A stretch of DNA of 64,000 nt from an uncultured Prevotellaceae bacterium (lineage in GTDB: Bacteria; Bacteroidota; Bacteroidia; Bacteroidales; Bacteroidaceae): NCBI GenBank assembly GCA_902801375.1, contig CADCIB010000005.1:124001-188000 (forward strand). The letters run 5' to 3'. The notes beneath the pieces are model-generated. The model worked only from the letters and a program-made list of their open reading frames with translations, searched no databases and was not told the origin of the DNA. Positions 30,483 through 38,537 of the stretch are shown piece by piece. A program made the position numbers and the translations under genes. Each line of letters starts with the position of its first letter. Positions within the stretch are counted from its first letter, which is position 1.

Positions 30483-32323
30483 CGGAACAGATGGGTGAAG
30501 TGGGCATTGTAGAGTTCAGAGAGCCCGTGACGATTGTCGATGGCCTCCCCCACGACGAGCATAGTCGTGAGCGTCAGGTGGTTGTCGTGCACGATGCGGG
30601 CGAGGTCTTTCAGCTGCCCGCGATAGATGCGCTGGTCGGGCCACGTCAGGTGATAGCAGGCGGCAACGGGAGTTTCTTCTGGGTATTCCTTGAGCAGTTC
30701 GCGCTGCACATCGTCGACAATGGCGGCGCTGAGGAAGATGCACATCGTGCTCTGGCTGCGGGCCAAGAGGTGCAGTTGTTCTTTTTCGGGCATAGGGGTG
30801 CGCCCTTCCCCACGGGTGAGGATGATGGTCTGGCACCGCTCAGGAATGGTGAACTGGCTGCGCAACTCAGCGGCGGCGGCAAGGAACGAGGAGATGCCTG
30901 GCGTGATGTGATACTTCATTCCATGTTTGTCGAAGAAGGCCATCTGCTCCTGAATGGCTCCAAAAATGCAAGGATCGCCCGTGTGCAGACGTACAATGAA
31001 ACGGCCTTGGTCGTAGAACTCCTTCATCAGGGCGCATTGCTCCTCCAGATTCATGCCTGCTGAACTGCGCACCACAGCGCCCGGCTTATGGCACTGGGTA
31101 AGCTCCTCTGGCACCAAAGAGCCGGCATACAGTATCAAGTCGGCCTGTTGCAGCATCCTGCGACCCCGCACACTGATGAGGTCTGGGTCGCCAGGACCGG
31201 CACCTACGATTTCGATGTGGGGATGATTCGTTGTGGAAGATGCAAGGCACGAGGCATGAGAGTCGTATTGCGAGGAGAGGGATAGGGCGACGGTATAGTT
31301 GGTTCCCTTTTGCTTGGGGAGCAAAAGTCGTCCGCCATCAGCGGCGAGGAGGGCTGCCGCCTCACACACGCTGGGTGTGCCCACATGCTTTTCCACGGTG
31401 GTGCTGGGCGTAGGAACGTCCACTTCGCTGAGCTGTTCTGCGGTAAAGAAACGCACAGGATACCCCTCTTGCCGGAGGTGCTCGACGACGGGTTCGTCAG
31501 CCTTCACGTCGATGGTGGCTACGTCGTTAACCGCCGTGAGGGAATAGCCGTGGGCTGCAAGCTGACTGGCTATCTGACTGATGACTTCCTCGACAGGTCC
31601 CGCCTGATGAGCCAAGCCCAGACCAAGCGTCAGCACACGTGGGATGTATTGAAGGGTGCGCACACCTTCTATCTCGCCATAAGTTTTAGGCGACACGATG
31701 ATGGCCAGTTTGAAGCGTTCCGGGGTGATGCACTCAACGTTGTCGACGATGGTGACATGCGAGGGCAATGATGACTTCAAGTAGTCAGTTCCTTCGTCAC
31801 AAATGTCGAGGAGCAGGGCGGTAGGCTCTTGGTTTACGAAAGCGAAAATGGCTGGGTTGAGAGAGGGAGAAGGAGCTGATTGACCTCCCCTAACCCCTCC
31901 TGTAGGAGGGGGACTGATTAGTTTTGTTGCAGTGACCGTCCACCCGAAGCGCTTCGCCAAAGTATCCAGCGGCCATAGGCCCTGATTGTCGCTCTGTGTG
32001 GTGATGACAGGGGTTACGCCCAATGCTGCCGCCAACCGTCGGGCCAGGTCGTTGGCACCCCCCACATGACCGCTGAGCACGGCAACGACATGCTTTCCCG
32101 TAGAGTCGATGCAGACGACGGCAGGGTCGGTGTGCTTGTCGTCCACGCAAGGGGCGATGGTGCGCACGCAGATGCCAAGGGCACCTATGAATACAAAGGC
32201 GTCGAACTGGCTCCATTGGGTCGACACTTCCTGACGGGAGAGGAGCGTTCCACGGGTTTCTTGTCTCACGATGTCGGCCACGCGCCGACTACTTTCGTTC
32301 ACTTGTATGATGGCTGTTTTCAT
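30467..32323 (-). CDS. cbiG-cbiF: CbiG-CbiF fusion: cobalt-precorrin-5A hydrolase / precorrin-4 C11-methyltransferase
   Basis: A 618-residue bifunctional corrin-ring enzyme. The N-terminal half is CbiG (FVFIGALGICVRTIAPCVDD, VVAVLSGHVGGANDLARRLA; C-terminal CbiG part LTLGLGLAHQAGPVEEV and GTNYTVALSL), which opens the delta-lactone and removes C20 as acetaldehyde in the anaerobic route. From about residue 368 it is CbiF/CobM (IEIVGAGPGDPDLISVRGRR, HTGDPCIFGAIQEQ, TPGISSFLAAAAELRSQFT), an SAM-dependent C11 methyltransferase that acts just before CbiG. The start at 32323 overlaps the CbiE-CbiT stop (ATGA). Palindromic element A is inserted in frame at about residues 137-147 (SPPPTGGVRGGQ) without breaking the frame. 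Confidence 0.93.
   Translation of the reverse strand: MKTAIIQVNESSRRVADIVRQETRGTLLSRQEVSTQWSQFDAFVFIGALGICVRTIAPCVDDKHTDPAVVCIDSTGKHVVAVLSGHVGGANDLARRLAAALGVTPVITTQSDNQGLWPLDTLAKRFGWTVTATKLISPPPTGGVRGGQSAPSPSLNPAIFAFVNQEPTALLLDICDEGTDYLKSSLPSHVTIVDNVECITPERFKLAIIVSPKTYGEIEGVRTLQYIPRVLTLGLGLAHQAGPVEEVISQIASQLAAHGYSLTAVNDVATIDVKADEPVVEHLRQEGYPVRFFTAEQLSEVDVPTPSTTVEKHVGTPSVCEAAALLAADGGRLLLPKQKGTNYTVALSLSSQYDSHASCLASSTTNHPHIEIVGAGPGDPDLISVRGRRMLQQADLILYAGSLVPEELTQCHKPGAVVRSSAGMNLEEQCALMKEFYDQGRFIVRLHTGDPCIFGAIQEQMAFFDKHGMKYHITPGISSFLAAAAELRSQFTIPERCQTIILTRGEGRTPMPEKEQLHLLARSQSTMCIFLSAAIVDDVQRELLKEYPEETPVAACYHLTWPDQRIYRGQLKDLARIVHDNHLTLTTMLVVGEAIDNRHGLSELYNAHFTHLFRNGRD
31881..31913 (-). repeat. 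Palindromic element A, copy 5, inside CbiG-CbiF
   Basis: Arms CCCCTCCT and AGGAGGGG with the TGACCTCCCCTAA flank lie inside the CbiG half and are read in frame as SPPPTGGVRGG. This is outside the conserved CbiG motifs. Confidence 0.88.
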
Positions 32324-33546
32324 TGCTTTCTTGCTTTCAATATGTCGATGGGATGATGGTCGTTGACGGCTACGTGGAGTGCAGGCTCCAGACGCAGCCC
32401 ACACTCACGGGCTGTCTGCTCGAACAACTGGCGGCTATCGGTGCGGATGCGCGGGTCGGTGACGGCATCGGGCGACACGCAGTTGTAGACGATGACTCCA
32501 CCTGGGAGCAGCCAGTCGATGGCCTTGCGCATCATTTCAGGCAGACGGCCTCCATGACCGCCAATGAAGATGGCATCAGGTTTTAGTGTCTGAGAGAGGG
32601 GAAGAGAGAGGAAATCGCCAATGACGGTCTCTATGCCGGGCGCGCCAAAGCGTCGGCTATTGGTCAGCATCAGTTGCCTACCCTCTTCACGAATCTCGAA
32701 GGCGGTGATGCGAAGGTGCGGAAACAACAATCGCGCCTCTATGGAAACACTGCCCGTGCAGAAGCCGATGTCCCAAAACGAATGCTTGTTCTGCAGTTCC
32801 AAGGCGGAAAGGGTGAGCAGACGAATAGGCGCCTTGGTGATCATCTTCTCGCGACCGTCGAGTAGGGCAAAAGCCTTCTCCGAAATGCCGAAGTGCCTTG
32901 GGGGCATGTCGCCACAGCCATTCAAAATCAGGCAGTTAGGCATTTCATATTCGCCGTTGGCTGCTTCTTCAAGCGTCAGTTGCGACACCTTCTCGCACGA
33001 AGGATTGCCCAGATGCTCGCCAACGTACATCTGATAATTGTTATAGCCGTAGTCCATCATACGCTGGGCGATGGCAGCCGGCGTGTGTTCGCGGTCGGTC
33101 AGCACTCCGATTTTGGGAGCACGCTCTATCAGGGCGCGGTCGAACTCCATCCAAGGGCGCCCCGTGAGCGACACGATGCGCAGGTCGTGATAGGGCATCA
33201 CCAGTCGGTGGGCCAAGAGCTGCAGGGAGTTGAACGACGAATAGACCGTTATTTCCGCTTCAGGCATCTTGCGCTTGATGGTGTTGGCAAAACCAAAGAA
33301 CAGCGGGTCGCCACTGGCGAAGACGACAATGCTCTCTGTAGGACAAGCGGCGTATCGGGAGAAGACGCTATCAAGGGGTACGGTGATGTCTATCCACTCC
33401 GCCCCTTCGGGCAGCAGCGGTTCCACTATCTCATGATGGCGCTTGCCGCCTGAGAACACCTTCCCAGCCTTGATCACCTCCAACACCTCGGGCGGAAACC
33501 AAGGGTTGGGTTGGTCTGTAATGCCTATAACAAAGAATCGCTGCAT
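32320..33546 (-). CDS. cbiE-cbiT: CbiE-CbiT fusion: precorrin-6B/7 C5,C15-methyltransferase (decarboxylating)
   Basis: A 408-residue enzyme that methylates C5 and C15 and removes the C12 acetate carboxyl group of the corrin intermediate. The N-terminal half (about 1-205) is CbiE-like (VFSGGKRHHEIV, VVFASGDPLFFGFANTIKR). The C-terminal half (about 220-408) is CbiT, an SAM methyltransferase with FWDIGFCTGSVSIEARLLFP and DAIFIGGHGGRLPEMM. Fused forms are called CobL. It sits between CbiH-CbiC and CbiG-CbiF in the riboswitch-led minus-strand operon. Confidence 0.94.
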   Translation of the reverse strand: MQRFFVIGITDQPNPWFPPEVLEVIKAGKVFSGGKRHHEIVEPLLPEGAEWIDITVPLDSVFSRYAACPTESIVVFASGDPLFFGFANTIKRKMPEAEITVYSSFNSLQLLAHRLVMPYHDLRIVSLTGRPWMEFDRALIERAPKIGVLTDREHTPAAIAQRMMDYGYNNYQMYVGEHLGNPSCEKVSQLTLEEAANGEYEMPNCLILNGCGDMPPRHFGISEKAFALLDGREKMITKAPIRLLTLSALELQNKHSFWDIGFCTGSVSIEARLLFPHLRITAFEIREEGRQLMLTNSRRFGAPGIETVIGDFLSLPLSQTLKPDAIFIGGHGGRLPEMMRKAIDWLLPGGVIVYNCVSPDAVTDPRIRTDSRQLFEQTARECGLRLEPALHVAVNDHHPIDILKARKQ

Positions 33547-33615
33547 ATTGTTCGTTCTATTCCTTTAATTTTTGGTCATATATTTTGCCATCTTGATCAC
33601 CAACTTCAGGAAACA

Positions 33616-35181
33616 TCAAAGGTCCCGACCTGGGCGCAGTTGCTCGGCATCGTCGTAGGTGAGGACGGCATTGCAGAGCGTTGCGGCAAGGTTTGACCCG
33701 CCCTTGCGCCCCTCCACGATGATTTTCGGAATCTGCTTGAAAGGTTTCACCATGTGTTTCGACTCGCGGACATGCACGAACCCCACAGGAGCGGCTATGA
33801 TGCCCGCCGGATGGGCTTTCCCCTTGCGAATCAAGTCGCATAGCTCCATGAGGGCCGTCGGCGCATTGCCAAAGGCGAAGAGCGCATCAGGATGTTCTTC
33901 TACGGCCAGACGAATGCCTGCCTGCGTACGGGTGATACCCTCGCCACCCTTCTCTCGAGAGGAAGCCACCATCTCTGCCACACGCGGGTCGCCAAGATAG
34001 CATTTTGCCTCGATGCCCAAGCGTGCCAAAGCTCCCTTGCGAATGCCGCTCAAAGCCATCGTCACGTCCGTGACGATAGTCTTCAGCTCGCCACCCTTTA
34101 CCTTATTATATATTGTCTCCACAGCCAGAGGGTCGGTATAGAGAATGTTCTCCATATCGAAGTCGGCGGTGGTATGGATGGCGTGGAGCAATGCCCATTT
34201 GTGGTCAAGGGGCCAGTCCTTGTGGCGAAGCTCGCCAGCTATGGTGCGGAACGACTCCATCATGATACTCTGGCCAAGAAAGGCCTCAACCCCATTCCCT
34301 CTCCGAGGGAGGGAAGCCTCACCCCCACCCCCTCTCCGAAGGGAGAGGGGCGTAATATGATTGGCGGTTGTTTCCTGCACCTGAAGGTATTCATGCCCCT
34401 CTCCCTTTGGAGAGGGAATGGGGGTGAGGCTTCCCCCCGTATTAGGGGTGAGGCCGTACCCTCTCGGCGTAATCATCTTCCCATCAGCGATATACGACTG
34501 CGAGTTGCCAATGATGATGATGGTGAACATATCAACGTCTTCAGGGTCGAAGGCTCCAAGCGTGGTCAGTTTCACCTCTTGCTCCTCACGCCCAGCCTGA
34601 CGCACATAGCCCACGGGAGTGTCGGCGCTCCGTTTCTTCAAGAACAGCTCCTGCAGACGATAGAGCTGCCAATAGCGCCCATGCGACTTGGGGTTGTAGA
34701 TGGCGGTGACGAAATCGCCGACGGCCGCCGCACGGATGCGCCGCTCAATGACCTCCCACGGTGTCATCAGGTCGGAGAGCGAGATGATGCAAGTATCGTG
34801 GCCGATGGGGGCACCCAGGAGTGAGGCTGCCTTCTGGAAGGCGGAGATACCAGGCAACGACTCCACCTCGACCGGACTTTGCCGCTCGCCTTTCATCTCA
34901 TAGATGAGCGGCGACATGCCGTAGATGGAAGCATCGCCCGAGGAGATGACCACCACGGTCTTGCCCTCCTCAGCTAAGGCGAAAGCCTGCTCTGCCCGCT
35001 CGCGCTCCTTTTTCATGCCCGTGTCGATACACTCGCACCCCTCCTTCACGTAAGGTTGGATGAACTGAAAGTAGTATTTATAGCCCACGATGTAATCGGC
35101 CTGCTGAACGGCTTCCAATACAGCGGGTGTGATGTCCTCACGACTTCCGGGTCCGATGCCGGCCACGATGATTTTTCCCAT
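33616..35181 (-). CDS. cbiH-cbiC: CbiH-CbiC fusion: C17-methyltransferase / precorrin-8X methylmutase
   Basis: A 521-residue bifunctional enzyme. Residues 1-about 242 are CbiH/CobJ (IIVAGIGPGSREDITPAVLE, VISSGDASIYGMSPLIYEM, LPGISAFQKAASLLGAPIGH), the ring-contracting C17 methyltransferase. Residues about 300-521 are CbiC/CobH (MESFRTIAGELR, HAIHTTADFDMENILY with the catalytic His, IIAAPVGFVHVRESKHMV), which moves the C11 methyl to C12. Between them lie about 58 residues (TPNTGGSLTPIPSPKGEG, then SLRRGGGGEASLPRRG) encoded by at least three palindromic B elements. The linker is therefore largely built from mobile repeats, yet the frame stays open. Confidence 0.93.
   Translation of the reverse strand: MGKIIVAGIGPGSREDITPAVLEAVQQADYIVGYKYYFQFIQPYVKEGCECIDTGMKKERERAEQAFALAEEGKTVVVISSGDASIYGMSPLIYEMKGERQSPVEVESLPGISAFQKAASLLGAPIGHDTCIISLSDLMTPWEVIERRIRAAAVGDFVTAIYNPKSHGRYWQLYRLQELFLKKRSADTPVGYVRQAGREEQEVKLTTLGAFDPEDVDMFTIIIIGNSQSYIADGKMITPRGYGLTPNTGGSLTPIPSPKGEGHEYLQVQETTANHITPLSLRRGGGGEASLPRRGNGVEAFLGQSIMMESFRTIAGELRHKDWPLDHKWALLHAIHTTADFDMENILYTDPLAVETIYNKVKGGELKTIVTDVTMALSGIRKGALARLGIEAKCYLGDPRVAEMVASSREKGGEGITRTQAGIRLAVEEHPDALFAFGNAPTALMELCDLIRKGKAHPAGIIAAPVGFVHVRESKHMVKPFKQIPKIIVEGRKGGSNLAATLCNAVLTYDDAEQLRPGRDL
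34283..34465. repeat. Cluster of palindromic B elements inside CbiH-CbiC
   Basis: Copies at 34283-34320 and 34316-34351 lie in one orientation, 34394-34433 in the other, and a partial copy follows to about 34465. The core is CCCTCTCCCTTTGGAGAGGG with a GGGGTGAGGC tail. The paired inverted arrangement resembles BIME-type REP clusters, but it is translated. Confidence 0.88.
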
Positions 35182-35192
35182 ATTCTTTCGTT

Positions 35193-37268
35193 TTACATGA
35201 ATTTCACTTTCAGCCCCACCACCAGCATGCGGCCAGGCGAATAGAGGGCATACTTACGGTTGGCGGAGTCGATGCGGCTGTCTACACGGTCGAAGATATT
35301 CTCCACACCCAGACTGGGTTCGACGAGCGCCCATTTCACCATTTCGAAGGTATGTGTGGTGAGCAAGTTCCAGATGCCGAAGCCTGGAGCGTTCTCATAC
35401 GAGGTGTAGTAGGTCTTCGACTGCAGCCGACCGTTCAGATTGACATTCAGTCCATAACCTCTCCACGAATGGTGATAGTTGGCGGCAAGGGTGGCTGCGT
35501 TGCGGATGCTCCGCTCCAGCACGGTCCAGGTGTCGCCGCTCTTGCTGCGAGCATAGGTGCAGGCATAATGGCCGGAAAGGTTGAACCCTTTGAACAGATT
35601 GGCCGAGAAGTTCACTTGCAGTCCCTTCACCAAGCCTCTGTCGTCGTTCTGATAGAGCGAATAGCGCAGAAGTTTCTGTGCCTCATCGGCGGTCATTTCA
35701 GGAAACTCGTTCTGCAACATGGTGAGCTTCGCCGCATCCACATCAATGTCTTTGCGCACCACCATATCGTTCAGACGGTTGATGAAGCCCGTCAGCCCGA
35801 CAGAGAAGAAGTCCGACCGATACTCCGCATTGAGTGCGAAATAGTGGCTCTTCTCAGGTTTCAGGTCTTGGTTGCCAAAAATAATCTGCGGTTTTCCGCG
35901 GTTCACGGAGAAATAATGATAGAACAACTCATCGAGTCCTGGTGCGCGGAAGCCTGCCGAATAGGTGGCACGCAGACGAAAGTTTCCTGGCGCATACATC
36001 AGCGTGGCCTTAGGCGTGAGGTGGTTGCCAAAGGTCTCGTGGTGGGTGAAGCGCAGGCCTAAAGTGAAAGCGGCAAAGCCATTGCCCACAGCATATTTGG
36101 CATCGTGCTGAGCATAGACGGCGAAGGTCTGGGCGTTCTCGTCGATATTGCCCGAAGTGGCGCGCAGGAAGTCCTGTCGCCAGTTCATGCCCACGATGGT
36201 GGTGCCGCCCTTCATCAGACCGAGGATGGCTTTGACATCGGCCTCGTGGGCGCGCTGCTTCTTCGACTGCACATAGTCACCAATGGCATTGTTCTTGGTC
36301 TCCACGTCGTACTCCTTTCCATAGCGGAAGCGGTCGGTGGTGAACGATGCCTGCAGGGAGTTGCGGTCTGTAAACTTATAGATGCCGCCCACATTCCAGC
36401 GCAGACCCTTGTAGCGCATCTCATAGTCAGTTCCGCCCGTGATGTCTGCACGGGTTTCAGGGCGGTCGGTGATTTTATATGAGTAGTCGAACCCCGCATT
36501 CAGCGCCAGCTGACGCATGGGTGAATAGGTGAATTTCTGCGAAAGGATGTCCGACCGATAGCCCGTAAAGAGCGGGGCGATGGTCTTTTGCGTTTCCGTG
36601 TCCGAGCCTTTCACGTATTCCAGGTCGGTGGTCTGGTAGCTGTCAGCTTGGTCGCGCGTATAGGTGGTGTAGGAACCGAATCCGTGGGTAAAGATGTCGA
36701 GATTGACCGACTCGGTCAGTTGGCCTTTGCCAGAAAGGCGGGTATTGCTGGTGACGCTGATGAGTTCAGACGTCGGTTGGTCGGTGATGATGTTGATGAC
36801 GCCGGCAATGGCATCGCTGCCATAGAGCGACGAGGCCGCGCCATCGAGCACTTCGATACGCTTCACGCGGCTCATGTTGATACGGTTCAGGTCGAGGTTG
36901 TTGGAAATGTCGCCCGTCATTTTCTGACCGTTGATGAGGATGAGGATGTATTTGCCCGACAGTCCGTTCAGGCGAAGGAATGAACCCATCGACGACGGGG
37001 CCATCGACACTTGTGGCATCATGCGCGTCAGCGCTCCGTCGAGAGTGATGATGCCTTGCTCTTTCATCTCCACAGCCGAGAGAACGCTCACCGGCGTGGT
37101 GGTGCTTTTCAGTCGTTGATGGTGGCCAGAACCAGTCACCACGATAGGGTTAAGGTTATACACGCGCTCCGTCATCGACGAGTCGCGATGTTCCATACGG
37201 TGAACCTGTGCAGAGGCCGACAGCGTCACCGTTGTCAAGAATAATACAAGTAGTTTTCGTATTTTCAT
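35193..37268 (-). CDS. TonB-dependent outer-membrane receptor
   Basis: A 691-residue receptor. Signal peptide (LLVLFLTTVTLSASAQ), a short N-terminal segment, plug domain (NPIVVTGSGHHQRLKSTTTP as TonB-box region; SSLYGSDAIAGVINIITDQP), then a 22-strand-type beta barrel ending in PGRMLVVGLKVKFM with the terminal aromatic/Met. The plug and barrel resemble BtuB/colicin-receptor types. It lies 11 bases upstream of CbiH-CbiC in the riboswitch operon, so corrinoid, cobalt-chelate or tetrapyrrole uptake is likely. Lack of an N-terminal carboxypeptidase-like domain separates it from SusC receptors. Confidence 0.88.
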   Translation of the reverse strand: MKIRKLLVLFLTTVTLSASAQVHRMEHRDSSMTERVYNLNPIVVTGSGHHQRLKSTTTPVSVLSAVEMKEQGIITLDGALTRMMPQVSMAPSSMGSFLRLNGLSGKYILILINGQKMTGDISNNLDLNRINMSRVKRIEVLDGAASSLYGSDAIAGVINIITDQPTSELISVTSNTRLSGKGQLTESVNLDIFTHGFGSYTTYTRDQADSYQTTDLEYVKGSDTETQKTIAPLFTGYRSDILSQKFTYSPMRQLALNAGFDYSYKITDRPETRADITGGTDYEMRYKGLRWNVGGIYKFTDRNSLQASFTTDRFRYGKEYDVETKNNAIGDYVQSKKQRAHEADVKAILGLMKGGTTIVGMNWRQDFLRATSGNIDENAQTFAVYAQHDAKYAVGNGFAAFTLGLRFTHHETFGNHLTPKATLMYAPGNFRLRATYSAGFRAPGLDELFYHYFSVNRGKPQIIFGNQDLKPEKSHYFALNAEYRSDFFSVGLTGFINRLNDMVVRKDIDVDAAKLTMLQNEFPEMTADEAQKLLRYSLYQNDDRGLVKGLQVNFSANLFKGFNLSGHYACTYARSKSGDTWTVLERSIRNAATLAANYHHSWRGYGLNVNLNGRLQSKTYYTSYENAPGFGIWNLLTTHTFEMVKWALVEPSLGVENIFDRVDSRIDSANRKYALYSPGRMLVVGLKVKFM

Positions 37269-37284
37269 TATTATATTGGTTTAT

Positions 37285-37355
37285 AACAACGGATTTCACG
37301 GATTCCACGGATTCTTCATAAATGGGAATTCGTGAAAACCGTGAAATACGTTGTT
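37285..37355. repeat. Imperfect inverted repeat between receptor and CbiK lipoprotein
   Basis: TAACAACGGATTTCACGG on one side and CCGTGAAATACGTTGTTA on the other, with tandem ACGGATTC units in between. It lies in the minus-strand operon and may stabilise or shorten the upstream message. Confidence 0.55.
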
Positions 37356-37391
37356 AACTGAATAGTGAATACCTATCAGCTGCCACGCTGA

Positions 37392-38537
37392 TTATTCAGG
37401 ATTCTTTGAGTGGTAGTAGTCGAGAGCCTCACCGTCGATAGCATCCTGGGTGTGGTTCATCCAGATCTGGCGAACGGTGGGGAGTTCCAGCAGACCCTTC
37501 TCGATCATGGTAGCGTCAGAGCAGTCGTAGCCAGCCAGGTTGAAGTAGACCTTCCAGCTGGTGTCTTCCACTTCACCTTCCTCGTTCACTTCGAGGTCTT
37601 CAAACTTCGTCACACCTTCCTGGACATCGTCGCCAGCCATGTCGTTGTGACCGTGGTCGCCGTCGATCGACATCAGCGGGTGGCAGTAGACCTTACCGCT
37701 GGTGATGCCGTTGGCCTGCATGCGAGCCAGCAAGTGAGTCTTGAAGTTGCCCATCATGTCGACGGTACCCACGTAGTAGTTCTTCGAATACTGCTGCAGC
37801 GCCTCTTCCAGCTGGGTGTAGCGGATGTTGGCCTTGTAGGTGTCGTAAGAGTCGGGGTTGCCGTGACCCATGAAAGCGACAACACCTTCAGCGGCCTGAG
37901 CCTTGTAGAGCTCGTTCAGCTGCTTAGCCACTTCGGTTACGTCGGCCTCAGCATCCTGAAGCAGAGGCACACCCAGCTTCAGCGTCACACCAGCCAGATA
38001 GCTGTCGTCGAGGTCGCCGTTAGCATTGTTGGCGAAGTCCTTGATGTAGTTGATCACGCGAGTGTACTCCTCACCAGGAATCACCTGCAGCGACTGAACG
38101 ACGATCTCCGAGTAGCGTACGTCTTTGTCAGCGAAGGCATTGAGCCAGAAGTTAGGAGCATAGTAGTTGCGTGTCACACCATTCTCACCAGCAGCAGCAC
38201 GGTTGATGCAGATAGCCGATGAGTAGGAGAGGAACACATCGTAACCCTTGAAAGCATCCTTGAAAGCGGTGATTGTACCGTCGAAAGCATTGAAAGCTTG
38301 CTCCCAGGTAGAACCAAAGGCCACGAGCAGGATCACCTTGTCGTGCTTTTTGTTGGCCTTCACATCAGCCGTCACCAGTGCCTGATAGCGGGCCCAGTTT
38401 GTCTGGTCCTCAATCTTTACGGTGTCTTTCACTTCCTTGATGACTTCCACAATCTTCTCATCGTCGTCGCAAGCCACGAACGAGAACGATGCACATGCTG
38501 CCACGAAGGCAAGCATCAAAAACTTAATCTTCTTCAT
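37392..38537 (-). CDS. cbiK: CbiK-type cobaltochelatase, predicted lipoprotein
   Basis: A 381-residue sirohydrochlorin cobaltochelatase-family protein. The lipobox FSFVAC puts the lipid-modified Cys at about residue 23, so the enzyme is exported and membrane-anchored. CbiK features: ILLVAFGSTWEQAFNAFDGT, EGVVAFMGHGNPDSYDTYK with the metal-handling His near 220, and YCHPLMSIDGDHGHNDMAGD near 286. It is longer than cytosolic CbiK (about 260) owing to an N-terminal linker and an internal insert. It starts 14 bases inside the end of the receptor gene upstream and is followed by another receptor. A scavenging role (metal insertion into or removal from imported tetrapyrroles, as proposed for the P. 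gingivalis IhtB lipoprotein) is an alternative to biosynthesis. Confidence 0.88.
   Translation of the reverse strand: MKKIKFLMLAFVAACASFSFVACDDDEKIVEVIKEVKDTVKIEDQTNWARYQALVTADVKANKKHDKVILLVAFGSTWEQAFNAFDGTITAFKDAFKGYDVFLSYSSAICINRAAAGENGVTRNYYAPNFWLNAFADKDVRYSEIVVQSLQVIPGEEYTRVINYIKDFANNANGDLDDSYLAGVTLKLGVPLLQDAEADVTEVAKQLNELYKAQAAEGVVAFMGHGNPDSYDTYKANIRYTQLEEALQQYSKNYYVGTVDMMGNFKTHLLARMQANGITSGKVYCHPLMSIDGDHGHNDMAGDDVQEGVTKFEDLEVNEEGEVEDTSWKVYFNLAGYDCSDATMIEKGLLELPTVRQIWMNHTQDAIDGEALDYYHSKNPE

Noticed and set aside
34283-34465. Split of CbiH and CbiC into two genes by the repeat cluster
   Set aside because: The frame is continuous across the cluster, with no stop codon and no start with plausible context at the CbiC boundary.
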